Notes: a model not told the origin generated them from the letters alone. Shown: positions 1 through 13,269, counted from the first letter of the stretch. The stretch: 64,000 bases of DNA from Xestospongia bergquistia (GCA_963965975.1 OZ014411.1:2279001-2343000), one strand, 5' to 3'. Made by a program: numbers and translations.

Positions 1-919
1 AAGACAACCAATTATTTTGACTGCTACATTTATATTTGATGAGGTACTGGTATCATTAGTTTGAATAGAAAGTCTATTGGAATAATAATAACAACATCCA
101 AATGTGAAGTTAGAATACTTAATACTGACAGTTTTAACTAAATTCAACATCACATTAGCTCCATTATGACTGAAAGAACAACTGTCAATAGTAACAGCAG
201 CAGTATTGTTAATCCACACTGTAAAAATTCGATTGTTATTTTAACAATTACTTTGTAGTTTACTTTGTAGTTTTAAGTGGATTACTATGATATGCAGAAT
301 TTTTGTGAATTACTCATTGTGTAATTTCTCGGTATGATGTACTTTTACATGCCAACAAATTACACAATGAGTAATTCACATAAATTCTATATTCCATAGT
401 AACTCACTGATGTAAACTACAAAGTAATTGTGAAAATAACAATTTCATTTTTACAGTGCATAAACCAAATTTACTGCTATTTTGTACAGATAAATTATTA
501 AAATAAGAATATGAAACTGAAGTAATGAAAATACCCCTATTGCAATTTGCAAAGGTTAGACCTCTAATTTGTATGGTAGTAGTAGCAGACACATAAATAG
601 CTTATGGTGTTTTTGAAGTACATTTAATAATAACACTTGATTGCATAACTGACCAATGAAAACCTTGTACCCACTGACCTTGTCCAAGTAATGCCACATT
701 ATTAAGACCTTTTATCTGAAGTACTTCATATTCATTCAAAATGTGTTCATCATTTATAAAAAGTAGAGTGACATTGGAAGGTAAGGTGATGTAGTTTATA
801 TAGTAAGAGAGAGTATGACACTCTTGATCAGTAGGACAGGTCTGGTTACCAATTGTTGGTATGACATAGTAAATGACACCAGTAACTTGACCAAGTAATA
901 TTGACATGAACAGTGCAAT
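1..919 (-). pseudogene. Beta-helix (pectin-lyase-like) surface protein, broken, 5' part only
   Basis: Read on the minus strand, an exon starts after an AG acceptor near 920 and runs off the left edge. It encodes a hydrophobic N-terminus, then text such as CPTDQECHTLSYYINYIT and later LTFANCNRGIFI and SFSHNGANVMLN. These short hydrophobic/Asn-rich repeats with N-glycosylation sites are typical of right-handed beta-helix extracellular proteins. The frame is broken by one stop (TAA at 602-604) although the reading continues sensibly on both sides, and a foldback element (218-459) splits the coding sequence. I therefore call it a pseudogene; a sequencing error could explain the stop but not the insertion. 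The specific ligand or function cannot be said. Confidence 0.55.
218..459. mobile_element. Foldback MITE inside the beta-helix gene
   Basis: About 45-bp inverted ends match: the left arm (218-262) and the reverse complement of the right arm (414-459) both read CACTGTAAAAAT...TTGTTATTTT.ACAATTACTTTGTAGTTT. The interior carries a second inverted pair (GAATTACTCATTGTGTAATT / AAATTACACAATGAGTAATTC). No coding capacity; a non-autonomous foldback element inserted into coding sequence. Confidence 0.65.
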
Positions 920-1249
920 CTATAATAGTTAATATAAATATCTTAGTTAAACATCATGGATAAAATATACATCTATGATTTAGTCTATGACACAGTGCCA
1001 TTCTATATACTTTTACTTATATATGTATGCAGTATTGCTTCAATATCTGTTGAGGTAAGCCTAGTGATTTTATTATAAAAAAGTAGTTTATCATCATATC
1101 AGTAATATAGATCTTCAGTACAGTGCTGGCAAATTACTGTTATGAGCAAGTTACTTCAAGACAAATTTATTTATAGCTTGTAAGCACAGATAAACAACTA
1201 TGGAATGTTAAATTAATATATAATTATGTATGTATAATTAATTTAAATT

Positions 1250-1420
1250 CTGCACAGTTACAGAGCAACCATATATATATGTAAATTACAAATTATATAA
1301 TTTGTTGTTATGTGATAGTACAACATGTGAACAAATTATACAATGAATAAATTATATGAATTGTACATTCCATAGTAACCTACCTGTGTAATGTACAGAT
1401 TGTTTGTTAAATAGTATATT
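1250..1420. mobile_element. Foldback MITE (ATAATTTGTT family)
   Basis: Palindromic element with AAATTATATAATTTGTTGTTATGTGATAGTACAAC in two pieces facing AACAAATTATACAATGAATAAATTATATGAATTGTACATTCCATAGTAACCTACC. Copies of the same family lie at about 37530-37690 and 38980-39130, and a half copy near 39350. Confidence 0.55.
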
Positions 1421-2340
1421 AGTGTTTACAGTGAGTTATACAGTCAGCCAGTTTGATCATGTCATAATAATATTGTATACCATATACAACATAGCAGATA
1501 ATTTAGATAATGGTGTGGTAGTAGAGTGAAGATGTCATTTGCCAAAGTCTATTTAGTATCAATTCACTAATGGTTTCTATCGCCAAATTACCCACTATAC
1601 AGTAGTGATCTACTGATGTATGCTACATTTACTTATAATTATAAGGCATTTCTAGATGCATCTTGATTCTTGACAATTAAAAGACTGCTCTCATGATATT
1701 AATATTGATATTGATATTTTTGTTGTTTTGACTTACTATTAAAGTGGTGATTTTAACATTCATGTTTTTACTTGTTATTTTGACTTACAGCATCAGAAAG
1801 ATGAGACATTTAATTTTTTAAGGTTATTGTTCAGCTATAAAATTAAGTGTCTCTTTTAGGCTTGTTGAAGTAGTACAGATGTTATCGTTTATATTATTCA
1901 CAGTTAACACTTGGGCAGTAATTACATAACAACACCAGCAACATGTGTACACTTCTAACTTGGCATAGAAAAGCCAACTCGGTTCACAACACCTACTTTA
2001 CCATCTGCTAGTTCTAGACTAATACATTAGCAAATTAGCCCCATCCTTAGTCTGCGACTTGAGAGACCTGGTATCATTAGGCACAACTGTCTGATAGATG
2101 GCAGTGAGATCATACTGTTTTACCTGAACAACAATATAAGTACTAGCATGTCCCTAGCTTCAAACTATTGGGCTAGCATTTATTGAACAGTGTCTGCTAT
2201 ACCCTTAGCCTACATGATAAATTGCTGTTGTTGGTGTTCCTTCCATGATTTGGTCTATGAGACAGTGCCATTTTGTACATTTGTACTTATACATATATGC
2301 ATTATTGCTTTAATATCTATTGAGATATGCCTATACCATT
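1420..2340 (-). repeat. Dispersed repeat, inverted copy of 37430-38980
   Basis: Segments such as GAGAGACCTGGTATCATTAG, ACAACTGTCTGAT and TAGCTTCAAACTATTGGGCTAGCAT occur in reverse complement at 38150-38540. The flanks also carry partial direct repeats (about 970-1065 and 2245-2335, both containing GACAGTGCCATT). No intact ORF; probably a decayed transposon of unknown class. Confidence 0.5.
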
Positions 2341-2820
2341 GAGATTTATAATCATATCATTAATAATAGTGTTGCACTGATAATTTATTGGCTTATCTGC
2401 ATATATCTGTATCAGCTGATATCAGTGGATATAGCTACTGCTCATGTGCATTTACTATATCATGTTAAACATTGATTGATTGTAAAAATGTCAAAGAAAA
2501 AAATCAACTATCCCGGTTTGCTTTACTAAAGCATATGGTGAATCAGTATCAAGAGGAGGTTAAACTGTCAAGGCACTCAATAGAACTAACCTCGTTTACT
2601 ACCTGATGACAAAACACAGCTGTAATATATCATTTATTCACGCTGTAAAAATAACCAATCTATAGTTAATAAAAGTAAAAGTAATTATAGTTTGGACGAC
2701 TATAGATATCTGCTTTATTAATTGGCACTTTTATACCAGTAAAATACTATATCGATGCAACGCTAAGTAATATAGATCTTCTTTAAAGTGCTGGGAATAG
2801 AGAAAAGGATTGTGTGTGTG

Positions 2821-2822
<2 letters not shown>

Positions 2823-2892
<70 letters not shown>
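2823..2892. repeat. (TA)n microsatellite
   Basis: Long TA dinucleotide tract flanked by TG/TATG variants. The ORF across it is an artefact of the repeat. Confidence 0.9.
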
Positions 2893-3129
2893 CACGTATG
2901 TATGTATGTAGATAATTCTATACGTATATCACTAAATAATTTAATAATTATTAAACATAATTCAATACTAGGAACATTAATGTAGTTTGAGACATTAACC
3001 TTTTATGGTTATTTTTCAGCCGAAAATGTGTCTCTCAATGTCTGCAATTTTAATTAATTTGGCTGGACCGGAAGTACACTACTTCGTTAGTGTAATAATA
3101 TTCACAGTTGACACTTGGCAGTAATTGCC

Positions 3130-3400
3130 TAACAGCACCAGCCTTAGTGCATCATGGGAGAAAACCTGGGAGGCAGGGGTTCGAGCCCCTCCACTCTTTA
3201 TAGTCGGGCTCAGGCGTCCTTGCTTTATCGAAGGATGTTAGTTCATGAATTCATAGGGTAGATTGATCACATTACATGTCTTTTCGGTAATGTGTAGCAG
3301 TGAGACTACATCTTCTCTTTAATAGTTTTGTACAATGTGCACCCTACCGCACTGTAAGTGCTAGCTACATGCTGTTACACTTTGATCCCAAGTCAGTCTT
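3130..3400 (+). repeat. Possible tRNA-derived SINE-like segment
   Basis: GGGGTTCGAGCCCCT at about 3176-3190 is a good RNA polymerase III B box with T-arm pairing, but no acceptor-stem partner or clear D-arm is found upstream, so it is not a functional tRNA. A SINE head is the simplest reading. Confidence 0.25.
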
Positions 3401-5579
3401 CATAATAGCAAGAAGACAGGCAACTTTATTCAGTGTTTGATCAGCTCCTAAACCTAAGAGAGGAAGAAGAAATGATTGCAAAAAAATGTCAGTATTGTCA
3501 ATGAGGAGTAAGCACTAATAAAGACAGGAAATAAAGAGCATTTCCAAAAAGAAGTAAAAAATTGGAGAGTCCTGCTTCAAAGATAATCTGGAATCTCTGA
3601 GTTGAATGCATAACTGTCACTTTTATACATGACATCATCAAAAAAGCCATACCAAAAGTAAAGATTGTCACACAATATGTGATGCTATGGACAGCAATGA
3701 GGTGTTCAAAGAATTGTTACCTACTGTACACTAAGTTACTTCACTTGTGTTTAACTATACCTATAACATCAGTTAAACCTGAAAGAATAATTCTTTTCAG
3801 CTCTAAAGCACATTTTACTTATCTGAAGTCTAAAATAACTAAACATAGGTTATGCAACTGACTATTACATTACATTCAATCCAAGCTCATCAACTATGTA
3901 TCAGTAGACAATGCTATTACAATCTTCAGTTGATTCAATATAAGTTTGACCTTAGTATTGAATATTGAATTGTCCCTAATAACTCTTATGATTATGATCA
4001 GAGTTTAATGGCAGAGAAATGGATGTATAACATAAACATTGATCATGTTCTTCCTTTTGGTTCTCTTAAAGTAGTTACAGTACTCATAGGCACAGTCATA
4101 TGCATGCTGCAATGTGTAGAGATATGCTATCTATTCAATTGCCTTCCTGTTTTGATAGAGTAATTGTACAAACTACAAAGGGAGGGTAATAGAGGGGTTG
4201 GTTAAATAGAACTGCTTTGAGATAACAAGAGTCATTACAATGGCAGGATGCACAAAAGTGGCCTGCAAAGTAATCCCAAATTCTGTTGCTGCATCATTAA
4301 TTATCATTATGGTGTAATCAATTGATATGTCTTCTAATACAGTGAAGAAGCCTTCTTTCCTGCTATTAAATACTCTCCATAGTAAACCTTCTTTCATTAG
4401 GCAAGTTTGTAGGAATTTGATTAATTCAATTTCTAGTAGTCTAAGGAAGAAAATTTTAAAAGATAGTATTGATAGCTGGCTTAAAAAGGAGGAAACAATG
4501 GGTAAAGGAGAGGAGGGTGGCAAAAAATGAGGTTTCAAAATTGAGAGTAGTAGTAATATGAGTAGTAGAAGAATGATGGAATAAGGTAGATTTTACAGTA
4601 ATAAATTAACTTGATGAAAAGATCACTCAATATGTTGTTGGTCAAATTTGATGTAATAGAATGATTTCTGTTATCATAAGACAAACCTTACAAAGGTTGA
4701 GTTCAGAGAGCTGAGAAAAAAATTCATAAGTAGTTTTGAGTTTTTTGACCCATGCATTTAATTGAGAGATTTCTGATTGGTATTACAGAAAGAGATAACA
4801 TGATACAAAGAGGACAAATGAAAGGAAATCAATGGCTACATGTACAGGAACACTGAGACATTCATTGTACAGAATACAAAAGTAAAGTTCATATATGAGC
4901 ACCAGTTATGATTTTTCAATTGAAGAAAACATTTAACAAAATTATGTAAAGCCAATATTGATTTGCACATTGTCACAAATTGGCAAGGGTAAAGACGTTA
5001 TAGTGTGAAAAAGACTGGACAATGAGGGGAACGTGGGTGTGATACTTTAATAAATCAAGAATGACAACACAGATGACATTCAACTTATACATGCTAAGTA
5101 AGAAAAATTTACAATGACTTAGACTGTACAAGAGAAGATTGAGAATAAGTAAGGACGAGAATAGAGCCAAAAAGCACCAAAATTAGACTCCTTGGCTATT
5201 TCTCAGATTGTGATTTAAGTACAACATTGATAGTTTAGACAAACTTGCACAACTCATCAAATTTAAAAATGGAGACTGACTACTGGTCGAAGATTTATGC
5301 ATGTACTTTATTGCTCATTTTCCGTGCCCACTTACCGATATACTTTACTGCCAGTTGCTGACAATACTAGTACTTAAAGCTGTAATCTATCTGTTATGGG
5401 CATATGACAGGGACTGTTGGACTTAGTATAAACGATAACGTCTACAGCAACAGTTGGAAGCTTTAAATATCATAAAAAAGAAAAGCAGAAGAAACAACAA
5501 CAGTATATAGTATGTGGTGAGTTATAATACAAGTCGCTCACGCGTAGAGAGTATTTAGGTGTGGCTTAATAACTTTATC
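3400..5579. other. Region without a recognisable gene
   Basis: Only short ORFs on both strands, including two overlapping opposite-strand frames at 4173-4538 with low-complexity Ser/Leu/Lys composition. No domain or splice structure that I can support. Confidence 0.5.
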
Positions 5580-8500
5580 ATGGATGAAGGTGAGTCAAAT
5601 AGAACATAAACATTTTGCTAAGTATATATAGCACGTTAAATTGAGAAATCAAGTCATAACAACTTCACTGTTATTTAATTTTTTTAATGTATGAATTGAG
5701 TGTAGTTAGTCTGCCTGTATGATCTCTGTCTCTTGAACAAAAATCATACACTCCCCTAATATGGGATGTTAGATGTGATAAAAATTTACTAAGTGGTGCT
5801 CATAGTTTTTCATGATTATGTGATTGAAAACATTATCTATTGTCATCTTTTCTCTAGTTAATGGTGGCACTGTAGTAGACAATAGGGAAAAAGCATATGG
5901 TGTAATACGTTTCTATACAGACAAGATTGTTTCATCAGGTCTTGATCCTTTTCAAATTGCTAGAAAACTCTTTGCAGAGAGTATTTTAGATCACAACACT
6001 TATTCTTCTATAATTGATCGTCATAATGGTCAAAATAGTAAAGAACGACTTCAGTTTTTAATGGAATCTGTCAGTAATTCTGTAAGCACCGATGTAGAAG
6101 TCTTCTATAGTTTTGTAAAGGTATTGAAAAGTGTTGACAGTATTGTTAGTCGTAGTATAGCTGATAATTTGGTCACAGCACTTCATAATGAAGGTAATAT
6201 ATTTTATAAAAATTACTTCATAGTTGATATTCTCATTTTAATAATTATTTGATATCAATAAGAAAGTACACTTTTCAAATTCCATAATAATTTTAATTTA
6301 AAAGCTCCTTTTAAGAATGAGTCAACTTGCTATTAATCCTCTTATTCTGACAGTACTTGTATTTCTGGTGGAAGTTAAGGATCTGATGTTTGATCAATTG
6401 AATCTACATATATTTGTAGTCATCCATGTGACATGCCTATGATAATCATATGAAAAAAATAAATGAATGTGATCTACAATCTTAATGTTTTTGACTACAT
6501 AAGAATTTATGCCGTTAAATGATTGTTATAATATTCATTAATGACTCATACTGATCTAGAGCATTCCTATTAGACACTTTATTATATTGTCTTGTTCAAA
6601 TCCTTGATAATTTGTAATCACAATTGTCTGAATATTTTTCCTTAGATGATTCTGAAAATAAATCCAGGTACCGTGTTAATGTTATTAGAGGTGGTAATGT
6701 ATACAACAATCCAAACATTAATGTGAATGTTAATGTAAATAGTTCAGGTAATTTTTTTCCTTTTAATGAATGATATTGTTGATTGTTAATTAAAAGTTAT
6801 TGCCAGGTTGCTGTGCAAATAAGTTATTTATTAGGACTACTATGTCTGATTGTTTCTCTCTATAAATAATAAGTTATAGCATATTTAATTTGTATGTAAA
6901 AATTTATTAGTTAGCCAATATCCAATTTTATGTTGTTTGATGATAATAAAGATATGATTGTGTCTTCCAAAGAATATAACTTACTAACGACCATTTTTCA
7001 AGGCCATTAATACTTAATATTAAGTTTGTATGGTTTTAATAACCATTTATAATTATCATCCACCAACTCAATGCTACGTGTGTCTAAAATTATTTTAGAC
7101 AACATGTATTCATATATTTCATAGATGTCAATTCTTATCTATTTTTGTATGTGATTTTGAGAGTAAACATAGAAGCAATCTATCTAAACAAACCACCAAC
7201 ATGCATAGACCAACCAAGGAATATCATTACATTGACTCCTAATAACTGATTAAGACTTCTGAGTTGTTTTTTTGAGAAGTTTTATAGCTTTAGTCACTTC
7301 TCTAGTCTTAATATGTAGTAAATTGATTCCCTTATACCAATAACAGTACCATCAAGAAATCGTAGAACGATATCATAATTATGACATTGGTAAAACTCCT
7401 CAGATTAAAAGAGTGGTATTAAAACTTGATATGGTTTTATACTTTCTGGTGCTCACAAATCATCTTACTCTTTGTTTAAAGTTGTGCTGATTTTAACAAT
7501 TGTTTTAATATACTCACAGTAGTCATAATTGAGTACACTTGATTATCAGTTGACTTATAGTATTATAGAGTTTATTATAAAAGTGATGATTTAATTTAAA
7601 TAAAGGTATCACCAATCTTGTTAAATTTATATTTTGATATTAATTCTTTATGTTCAGCAGCAGAAGGTGACCAAACAGATATAGGTGACTACCAAGGTGA
7701 ATTGTTTTTTTTAGTCTATGTTCAACTAAATTAACAAACTATATTACATACACAAAGATTTAAATGAAGAGTGCTTGCATATTAATTCATATGCAAATGT
7801 TATGTTATTTAATGATATTAAGTACATTTGACATGAACACTTAAGCAGTAAAAACAGAAAGGTAAAAAAGCAGGAAGCAGGATAAAAATTAGAAGTGAAA
7901 CAATTTTAAGAAGAGAAATGTGTGTTATTCAAATTTCTTTGCATCACTGTTTTACATAAACATAATCTTTGCTTACTATTATAATAACTATTTACTTACT
8001 GTCCATTTAATTTCATGTTAAAAGGCAAGGAATACACTCCAAAGAAAAGAAAAGATCAATCTCCAGAACCATGTATAGATGATAGACAACCAAAATCTGG
8101 AAAATCCAGTAATGGAAGTAATTTAGGTAAGAATTATTTACACTGTATAAATTAATATGTATTTTTAATAACTAATTTGTACCTTACATGGATGGATTAC
8201 TATGGAATATTGAATTTCTTGTGAATTACTCATTGTGTAATTTCTTTTAATTCAAATTTTTTAATTCCTTTTGTTTCTTAGTAGTCTTCTTGCTATCTAA
8301 ATTATATGTAATGAGAATTATAATGTCAGCATTAAACAATCAGTAAAAAAATGTTAAAGAAATACTGACAGGTCAATTTAAGCAAGTAAAGCACCTACAA
8401 TTCATATATAATTTTGTTGTGATTATTGTCATTGTTTTCTCTACAGATCAATGCTGGAAATATTTCAAAAATCTATTCACATTATTTTGTCTTGTGTTAC

Positions 8501-9195
8501 TGATAGTATTCGTGTTATGGATATTGGGAATTATAGGTAAGGATGTTCTCAAACATAATTGAGTTATAATTATATATTGTGTGTCTTTAGATTGGAATTG
8601 TGTTTTCATACTATTGCCTACTTTGGGCATAGCTATTGTCATTTATTTGAGGTGTGGAGGAGATACTGGTTAGAATATCTATGTATCTAACTACCTGTTC
8701 TCTTGATTAATATATTTATATTTACTTAAATCTTATAGATTTTATTAAGCGTTTATTAGCCTTCATTCCATTTGCTATTATAATGAAGAAATTTGGTGGC
8801 TTAGGTAAGTAATAAGTATTAATATTTTAATATTTATGTGTCGACTGAAACTTTTTTGCAAATTTTGCATAACCCTTGATTTGCTCCATATATGCAAACT
8901 TGACATTTTCCCTACCTTAAAGCTTTGTTAGATGTTGCTATTTTTAACAATTGATTATCAGTATGCGGTATACATCTGTTTACAATCTTTGTGACTAATT
9001 GACTGCATGGAATGAGTTTTAATTTGAATAAAACAATAAAATTAAAGAAACGATTGCATTAAAGATTGTCAATCCAACTGGTGGCATTATAGATTGTAAT
9101 TAGTAATATTCAGTATTATAGTCAATTGTTATTGCATTTTTGATTATATAGATTTGATGAAGGCCTTTTCTTCTAAAAGGAGTACTGACAAATAA
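5580..9195 (+). CDS. Unit 1, module a: CARD-like, Asn/Val-motif, membrane-tail protein (287 aa)
   Basis: Exons 5580-5589, 5858-6193, 6646-6747, 7661-7696, 8025-8126, 8447-8536, 8591-8668, 8739-8804, 9152-9195 join in frame; all introns are phase 1. Residues about 5-112 look like a CARD-type death fold (LFAESILDHNTYSSII, then a helix with FYSFVKVL). Residues 116-150 are the Asn/Val motif exon (GGNVYNNPNINVNVNVN). A 12-residue microexon (QTDIGDYQ) and a basic linker (KKRK) precede hydrophobic segments at about 205-225 and 232-246 and a shorter one at 258-266; the tail ends KRSTDK. CARDs mediate homotypic assembly in apoptosis and inflammasome pathways. I infer a membrane-anchored adaptor or receptor-proximal component. 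There is no signal peptide, so the N-terminus is probably cytosolic. The donor after 8668 is GTTAGA, weak but conserved in unit 2. Confidence 0.75.
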
Positions 9196-9559
9196 ACAAG
9201 AATTCTACATACAATATTTAGCTAAAGTCTTTATTTTGATAGGCCTGTATTGATACTTTTTTGTTTACACATGCACTTGACTGAACCCTACCTATATCTG
9301 CATTATATAGAAATGATTAATAGTAATATATAGTAATAGACTCTGAGAAAATTTTTTCTTTAGATTTGTTTTTGTTTTTCTACACTTTCCATTAATTCTG
9401 TGGGTAGTCCTTTTCATGACCTAGTTGTGTTTAGCTGAGTGACATGTTTTCACTTTTTGCATTATATGTAAACAGCATATCTTGAGTTCTATGAGATTTT
9501 GACATACTGATAGTGTGATAGTATATGTAATGATAGTATACATAGAGTTTTTGTTAAGT

Positions 9560-9901
9560 TTAAGGTAGTCCAACAACCAATAATATTATTTTACGAATAA
9601 TAAGTCACCTACCCTGTCTCTTGGGGGAAGGACTAGCAAACGAATCCACGCATATTCGTGAGGTGTGGCCAAATAATCTATATAGTATGGAGGGAGGTAT
9701 GGAGGAAGGTAAGAGTTAGTTTGTAGGTCAAATTCAGGCTGATCAAAATTGTTGTATGATGACTTGTATGTATTGTGGTCTATCATTTGCTTACTGACTC
9801 TACTGGTCAAGAGCATTACTCTTAGTCACTGTAAATATATTGTCTTCTTGTACCTATCCCTGATAATTTGTAATCACAATTATCTCAACATTTTTCCTTA
9901 G
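9560..9901. repeat. Duplicated intronic segment upstream of module b motif exon
   Basis: CTCTTGGGGGAAGGACTAGCAAACGAATCCACG and GAGGTGTGGC recur at 20835-20910, in the same place before the module b motif exon of unit 2. This shows the non-coding flank was duplicated with the unit. A short ORF across it (minus) is not a gene. Confidence 0.6.
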
Positions 9902-12900
9902 GTTATTTTGAAAATAAATCCAGGCACCGTGTTAATGTTATTACAGGTGGTAATGTATACAACAGTCCAAACATTAATGTGAATGTTAATGTAAATAGAT
10001 CAGGTAATCTTTTCCATTTAATGAATGATATTGTAGATTGTTAATTAAAAGTTATTGCCAGGTTGCTGTGCAGATAAGTTATTTTATTAGGACTACTATG
10101 TCTGATTATTTCTCTATAATAATAAGTGATACCATTTTTATCCAATTTAATGTTGTTTGATGATAATAAAGATATGATTGTCGTCTTTTAAAGAATATAA
10201 CTTACTAACCACTAATTTTCAAGGCCATAAATCCTTAATATTAAGTTTGTATGGTTTTAATAACTATTTATAATTATCATCTAGCAACTCAACGCTACAT
10301 GTGTCTAAAATTATTTTAGACAACATGTATTCATATATTTCATAGATGTCAATTCTTATCTATTTTTTGTATGTGATTTTGAGAGTGATAAGTGGAAGTA
10401 ACCTACATAAACAAACCACTAATATATGTAGACCAACCAAGGAATGTCATTTCATTGACTCCTAGCATGCTGAATGACTGATTATAGCTTCTGAGTTCCA
10501 TAGCTTTAGTCACTTCTCTAGTCTTAATATGTAGTAAATTCATTCTCTTACAACAACAACAGTACCATCAAGAAATTGCTGGAAGATATTGTAATTATGA
10601 CATTGTTAAAGCTCATCAGATTAAAAGAGTGGTATTAAGATTTAATGTATTTTATACTTTTTGGTACTCAAAAATCATCTTACTATTTGTTTAAAGTTGT
10701 GCCAATTGTAGGAATTGTTATAATGTACATACAGTTGTTATAATTGAGTACACTTGATTATCAGTTGACTTACAATATAATAGAATTTATTATAAAAGTG
10801 GTGATTTAAATGCCAATCTTGTTGTATTTATATTTTGATATTATTTCTTTATATTCAGCAACAAAGATTGACCAAACAGATACAGGTGATTACCAAGGGG
10901 AGATGTTATTTTAGTCTATGTTTAACTAAATTAACAAACTATATGTGACCTGATTTGCAAAAAGGGACTACTTTTGTCAAAACATTTGTGACTTGATTTG
11001 TGAACAAACTACTGTTAAAGCATCTCAAACATCTCAGTTTTATGTACATACAGCTGGTATATATACGTAACTATTCTATATGTATGCAAAATTGTTCTTT
11101 GATATGTTTTAACATTGTTTCTTTCACAAATCAGGTCACAAATGACAGAAGTGGTCCCTTTTTGCAAATAGGGTCACATATACACAAAGTTTAAATGAAG
11201 AGTACTTGCTTATTAATTCATATGCAAATGTTATATCATTTAATAATAATAACAATAAGTATGTTTGACATGAACACTTAAGCAGGACACGCTAAAAGTG
11301 AAACAATTTTAAGAAGAGTACAGTAGCCACAGACAGACATTCCAATTCCTATTTCTGATTTCTTCCGTGAACCTTGGCGCATTTAAAAATTCCAATTAAC
11401 TACCCAGTTCATGACTTCCAATTTTTTATTCCTAATTCCATTTTTGGCATGTGCGCCATTTCTAGGCTTTCTTGTTACTTAATAGAGCAAGTAACATAGA
11501 ATCGAGTGCAGCGAGATGTTTCTAGTTGAGTTGGGTTCCTGACTTTGGTAGTATTTTATAGGTCTATTATTATTATTTACGGAAGCTGAGGACGGACATT
11601 CAAACTCTGTATAATCCCATTTAAATAAAATTGGAAATAGGAATTGGAATGTCGTTCTAAGGCTTCCATAGAAGAGAAATGTGTGTATTATTCACATTTC
11701 CTTTTATCACTGTTTTACATAAACATAATCTATGCTTACTATTATAATAACTTTTTACTTTCTCTGTATTTAATTTCATTTTAAAAGACAAGGTATATTC
11801 TACAAAGAAAAGAAAAGATCAATCTTCAGAACTATGTATAGATGCTAGTAGACTGATATCTGAAAAATCCAGTATTGGAAGTATAAAGAGAATCAGTAAT
11901 TTTAGTATGTCATACTATAATTATATACCATAATATTTTGACTTCTTTGTATAGTTGTTCAGCCTAAGGTTGTATGTGCTCTTTTTGTTCTGATAATAGT
12001 TGTAATGATAATTCTACTGCTTCATTATTATTACGGTAAGTATATGACACTTGATTAACTTGGCACAAAGCATACATGTGGGTAAGGTGAGTATATTTTG
12101 TGTGTCTGTCTGTTCAAAGTGGATATACTTTAAAAATGACAATATAGTAGCTCAGAACATTAAAACATTGTTACAACTAAGATAAACCTTTTATCATGAC
12201 ATATCCATATTTAGAATGCTTGTAATTTTGGAATAAGGGAAAAATGAACTTGAAAGTGGTGAACATAATCAATGATGAATAGTATGAATATTGTTATTAA
12301 GGCATAAGTGGTAAATAGCACCTAAATGTAAACTATGCTAGATTGCTCAATCCAATGGATGAAATAAGGCTTCCAACCAAAATGTCCCAACAAATTTCAT
12401 TTTTGTCAAATATGTTCTGACACATAAAGAAAATTATATAACATTGTCTGAACTTTTCGGACATTTTGTAAAGTGATCTAGACAGGTTTATAACCTTTCA
12501 AGATGAAGAAATTGTTTTCAATCTGTAAAGTTAACTTGCACTCACATAGTCATAATGTTAACTGCTTGAATTTGAAGACAAATAGAGAACTAAACTCACC
12601 ATAATATGCACATTTGACTAGCTAGCACCATATAAATGATTTGATGCTGTAACTGTTACAATCTCAAGTCATTTAACTACAGTATAAATTTGTTTAGGAC
12701 AATTTGGTCAACTTTACATATTTTGCTTGGACAACTAGATAATTTGTTGGCCTGATGCCTGATGTTATGTTATTGTTATTTCCTATATAAGTTAATTCTA
12801 CCCAATCTTTTTTAAACATTTGTGGATACAAGACATATATTATCAGTGTATTAATATATATGGAATGCTTTTTAGGTTTGGTATTGTTTTATTGAACAGA

Positions 12901-13195
12901 TAATCCAGAAGTAACAACTCCTTGTCATCAAATAAAGAGTCATAACGAAGTCTATTTAGTGCTTAAAGACAAGATATCAAGTCCAAAGATATTTTCAGCA
13001 TGTTTGCATTTGTCTAGAGTTGAGGCTGATATTGCCCACAAAGACAATATTCTCATAAATGAAGTTCTAATTGACCTTCTGAAGTCGTGGTATGAATATC
13101 ATGTTGAAGATCCCTGTTGGGAACACATAGTTAATGCATTAAAATGTATAGGTGAAAATCACTTGGCCAAAGAAATTCATGATCGTTATTGCTGA
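9902..13195 (+). CDS. Unit 1, module b: Asn/Val-motif, transmembrane, Death-domain terminal exons
   Basis: Exons 9902-10003, 10859-10897, 11788-11904, 11955-12035 and 12900-13195 start and end in phase 1. If spliced to the CARD exons at 5580-6193 they give a 326-aa protein; there is no separate start exon, so an alternative 3' end of the same gene is the simplest model. Content: motif exon (GGNVYNSPNINVNVNVN), QTDTGDYQ microexon, basic linker with KKRK, one transmembrane helix (11955-12035, Val/Ile/Leu-rich, ending HYYY) and a C-terminal Death domain with the expected Trp-rich pattern (LKSWYEYHVEDPCWEHIVNA, then LAKEIHDRYC). Odd: the donor after 10897 is GG instead of GT (unit 2 has GGTGAGT), so this exon may be skipped; skipping 39 nt keeps the frame. 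A 350-bp MITE sits in the following intron. Confidence 0.6.
11315..11675. mobile_element. MITE, first of two copies
   Basis: Inverted ends ACATTCCAATTCCTATTTC and its complement GAAATAGGAATTGGAATGT. Interior shared with 15567-15940 (CTTCCGTGAACCTTGGCGC, CAGCGAGATG, CCTGACTTTGGT). No ORF. It sits in an intron of unit 1 module b. Confidence 0.7.
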
Positions 13196-13269
13196 ACATT
13201 AGTTTATTAAATTAAATCCATTTGGTGTAGCTTCCTAAATTTATTTTTAAATTTAAATATTAATTGACT

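Noticed and set aside
2788..2985. 65-aa ORF, plus strand
   Set aside because: Mostly Tyr/Ile translation of a (TA)n repeat.
3130..3205. tRNA gene
   Set aside because: Good B box and T-arm but no acceptor stem or D-arm; at most a SINE head.
4173..4538. 121-aa ORF on the minus strand (with an opposite-strand ORF inside)
   Set aside because: Low-complexity composition, no domain, no splice partner; open on both strands by chance.
6646..6747. Canonical RHIM in the Asn/Val motif
   Set aside because: No I/V-Q-I/L/V-G core; similarity is of style only, so I call it a distinct motif.
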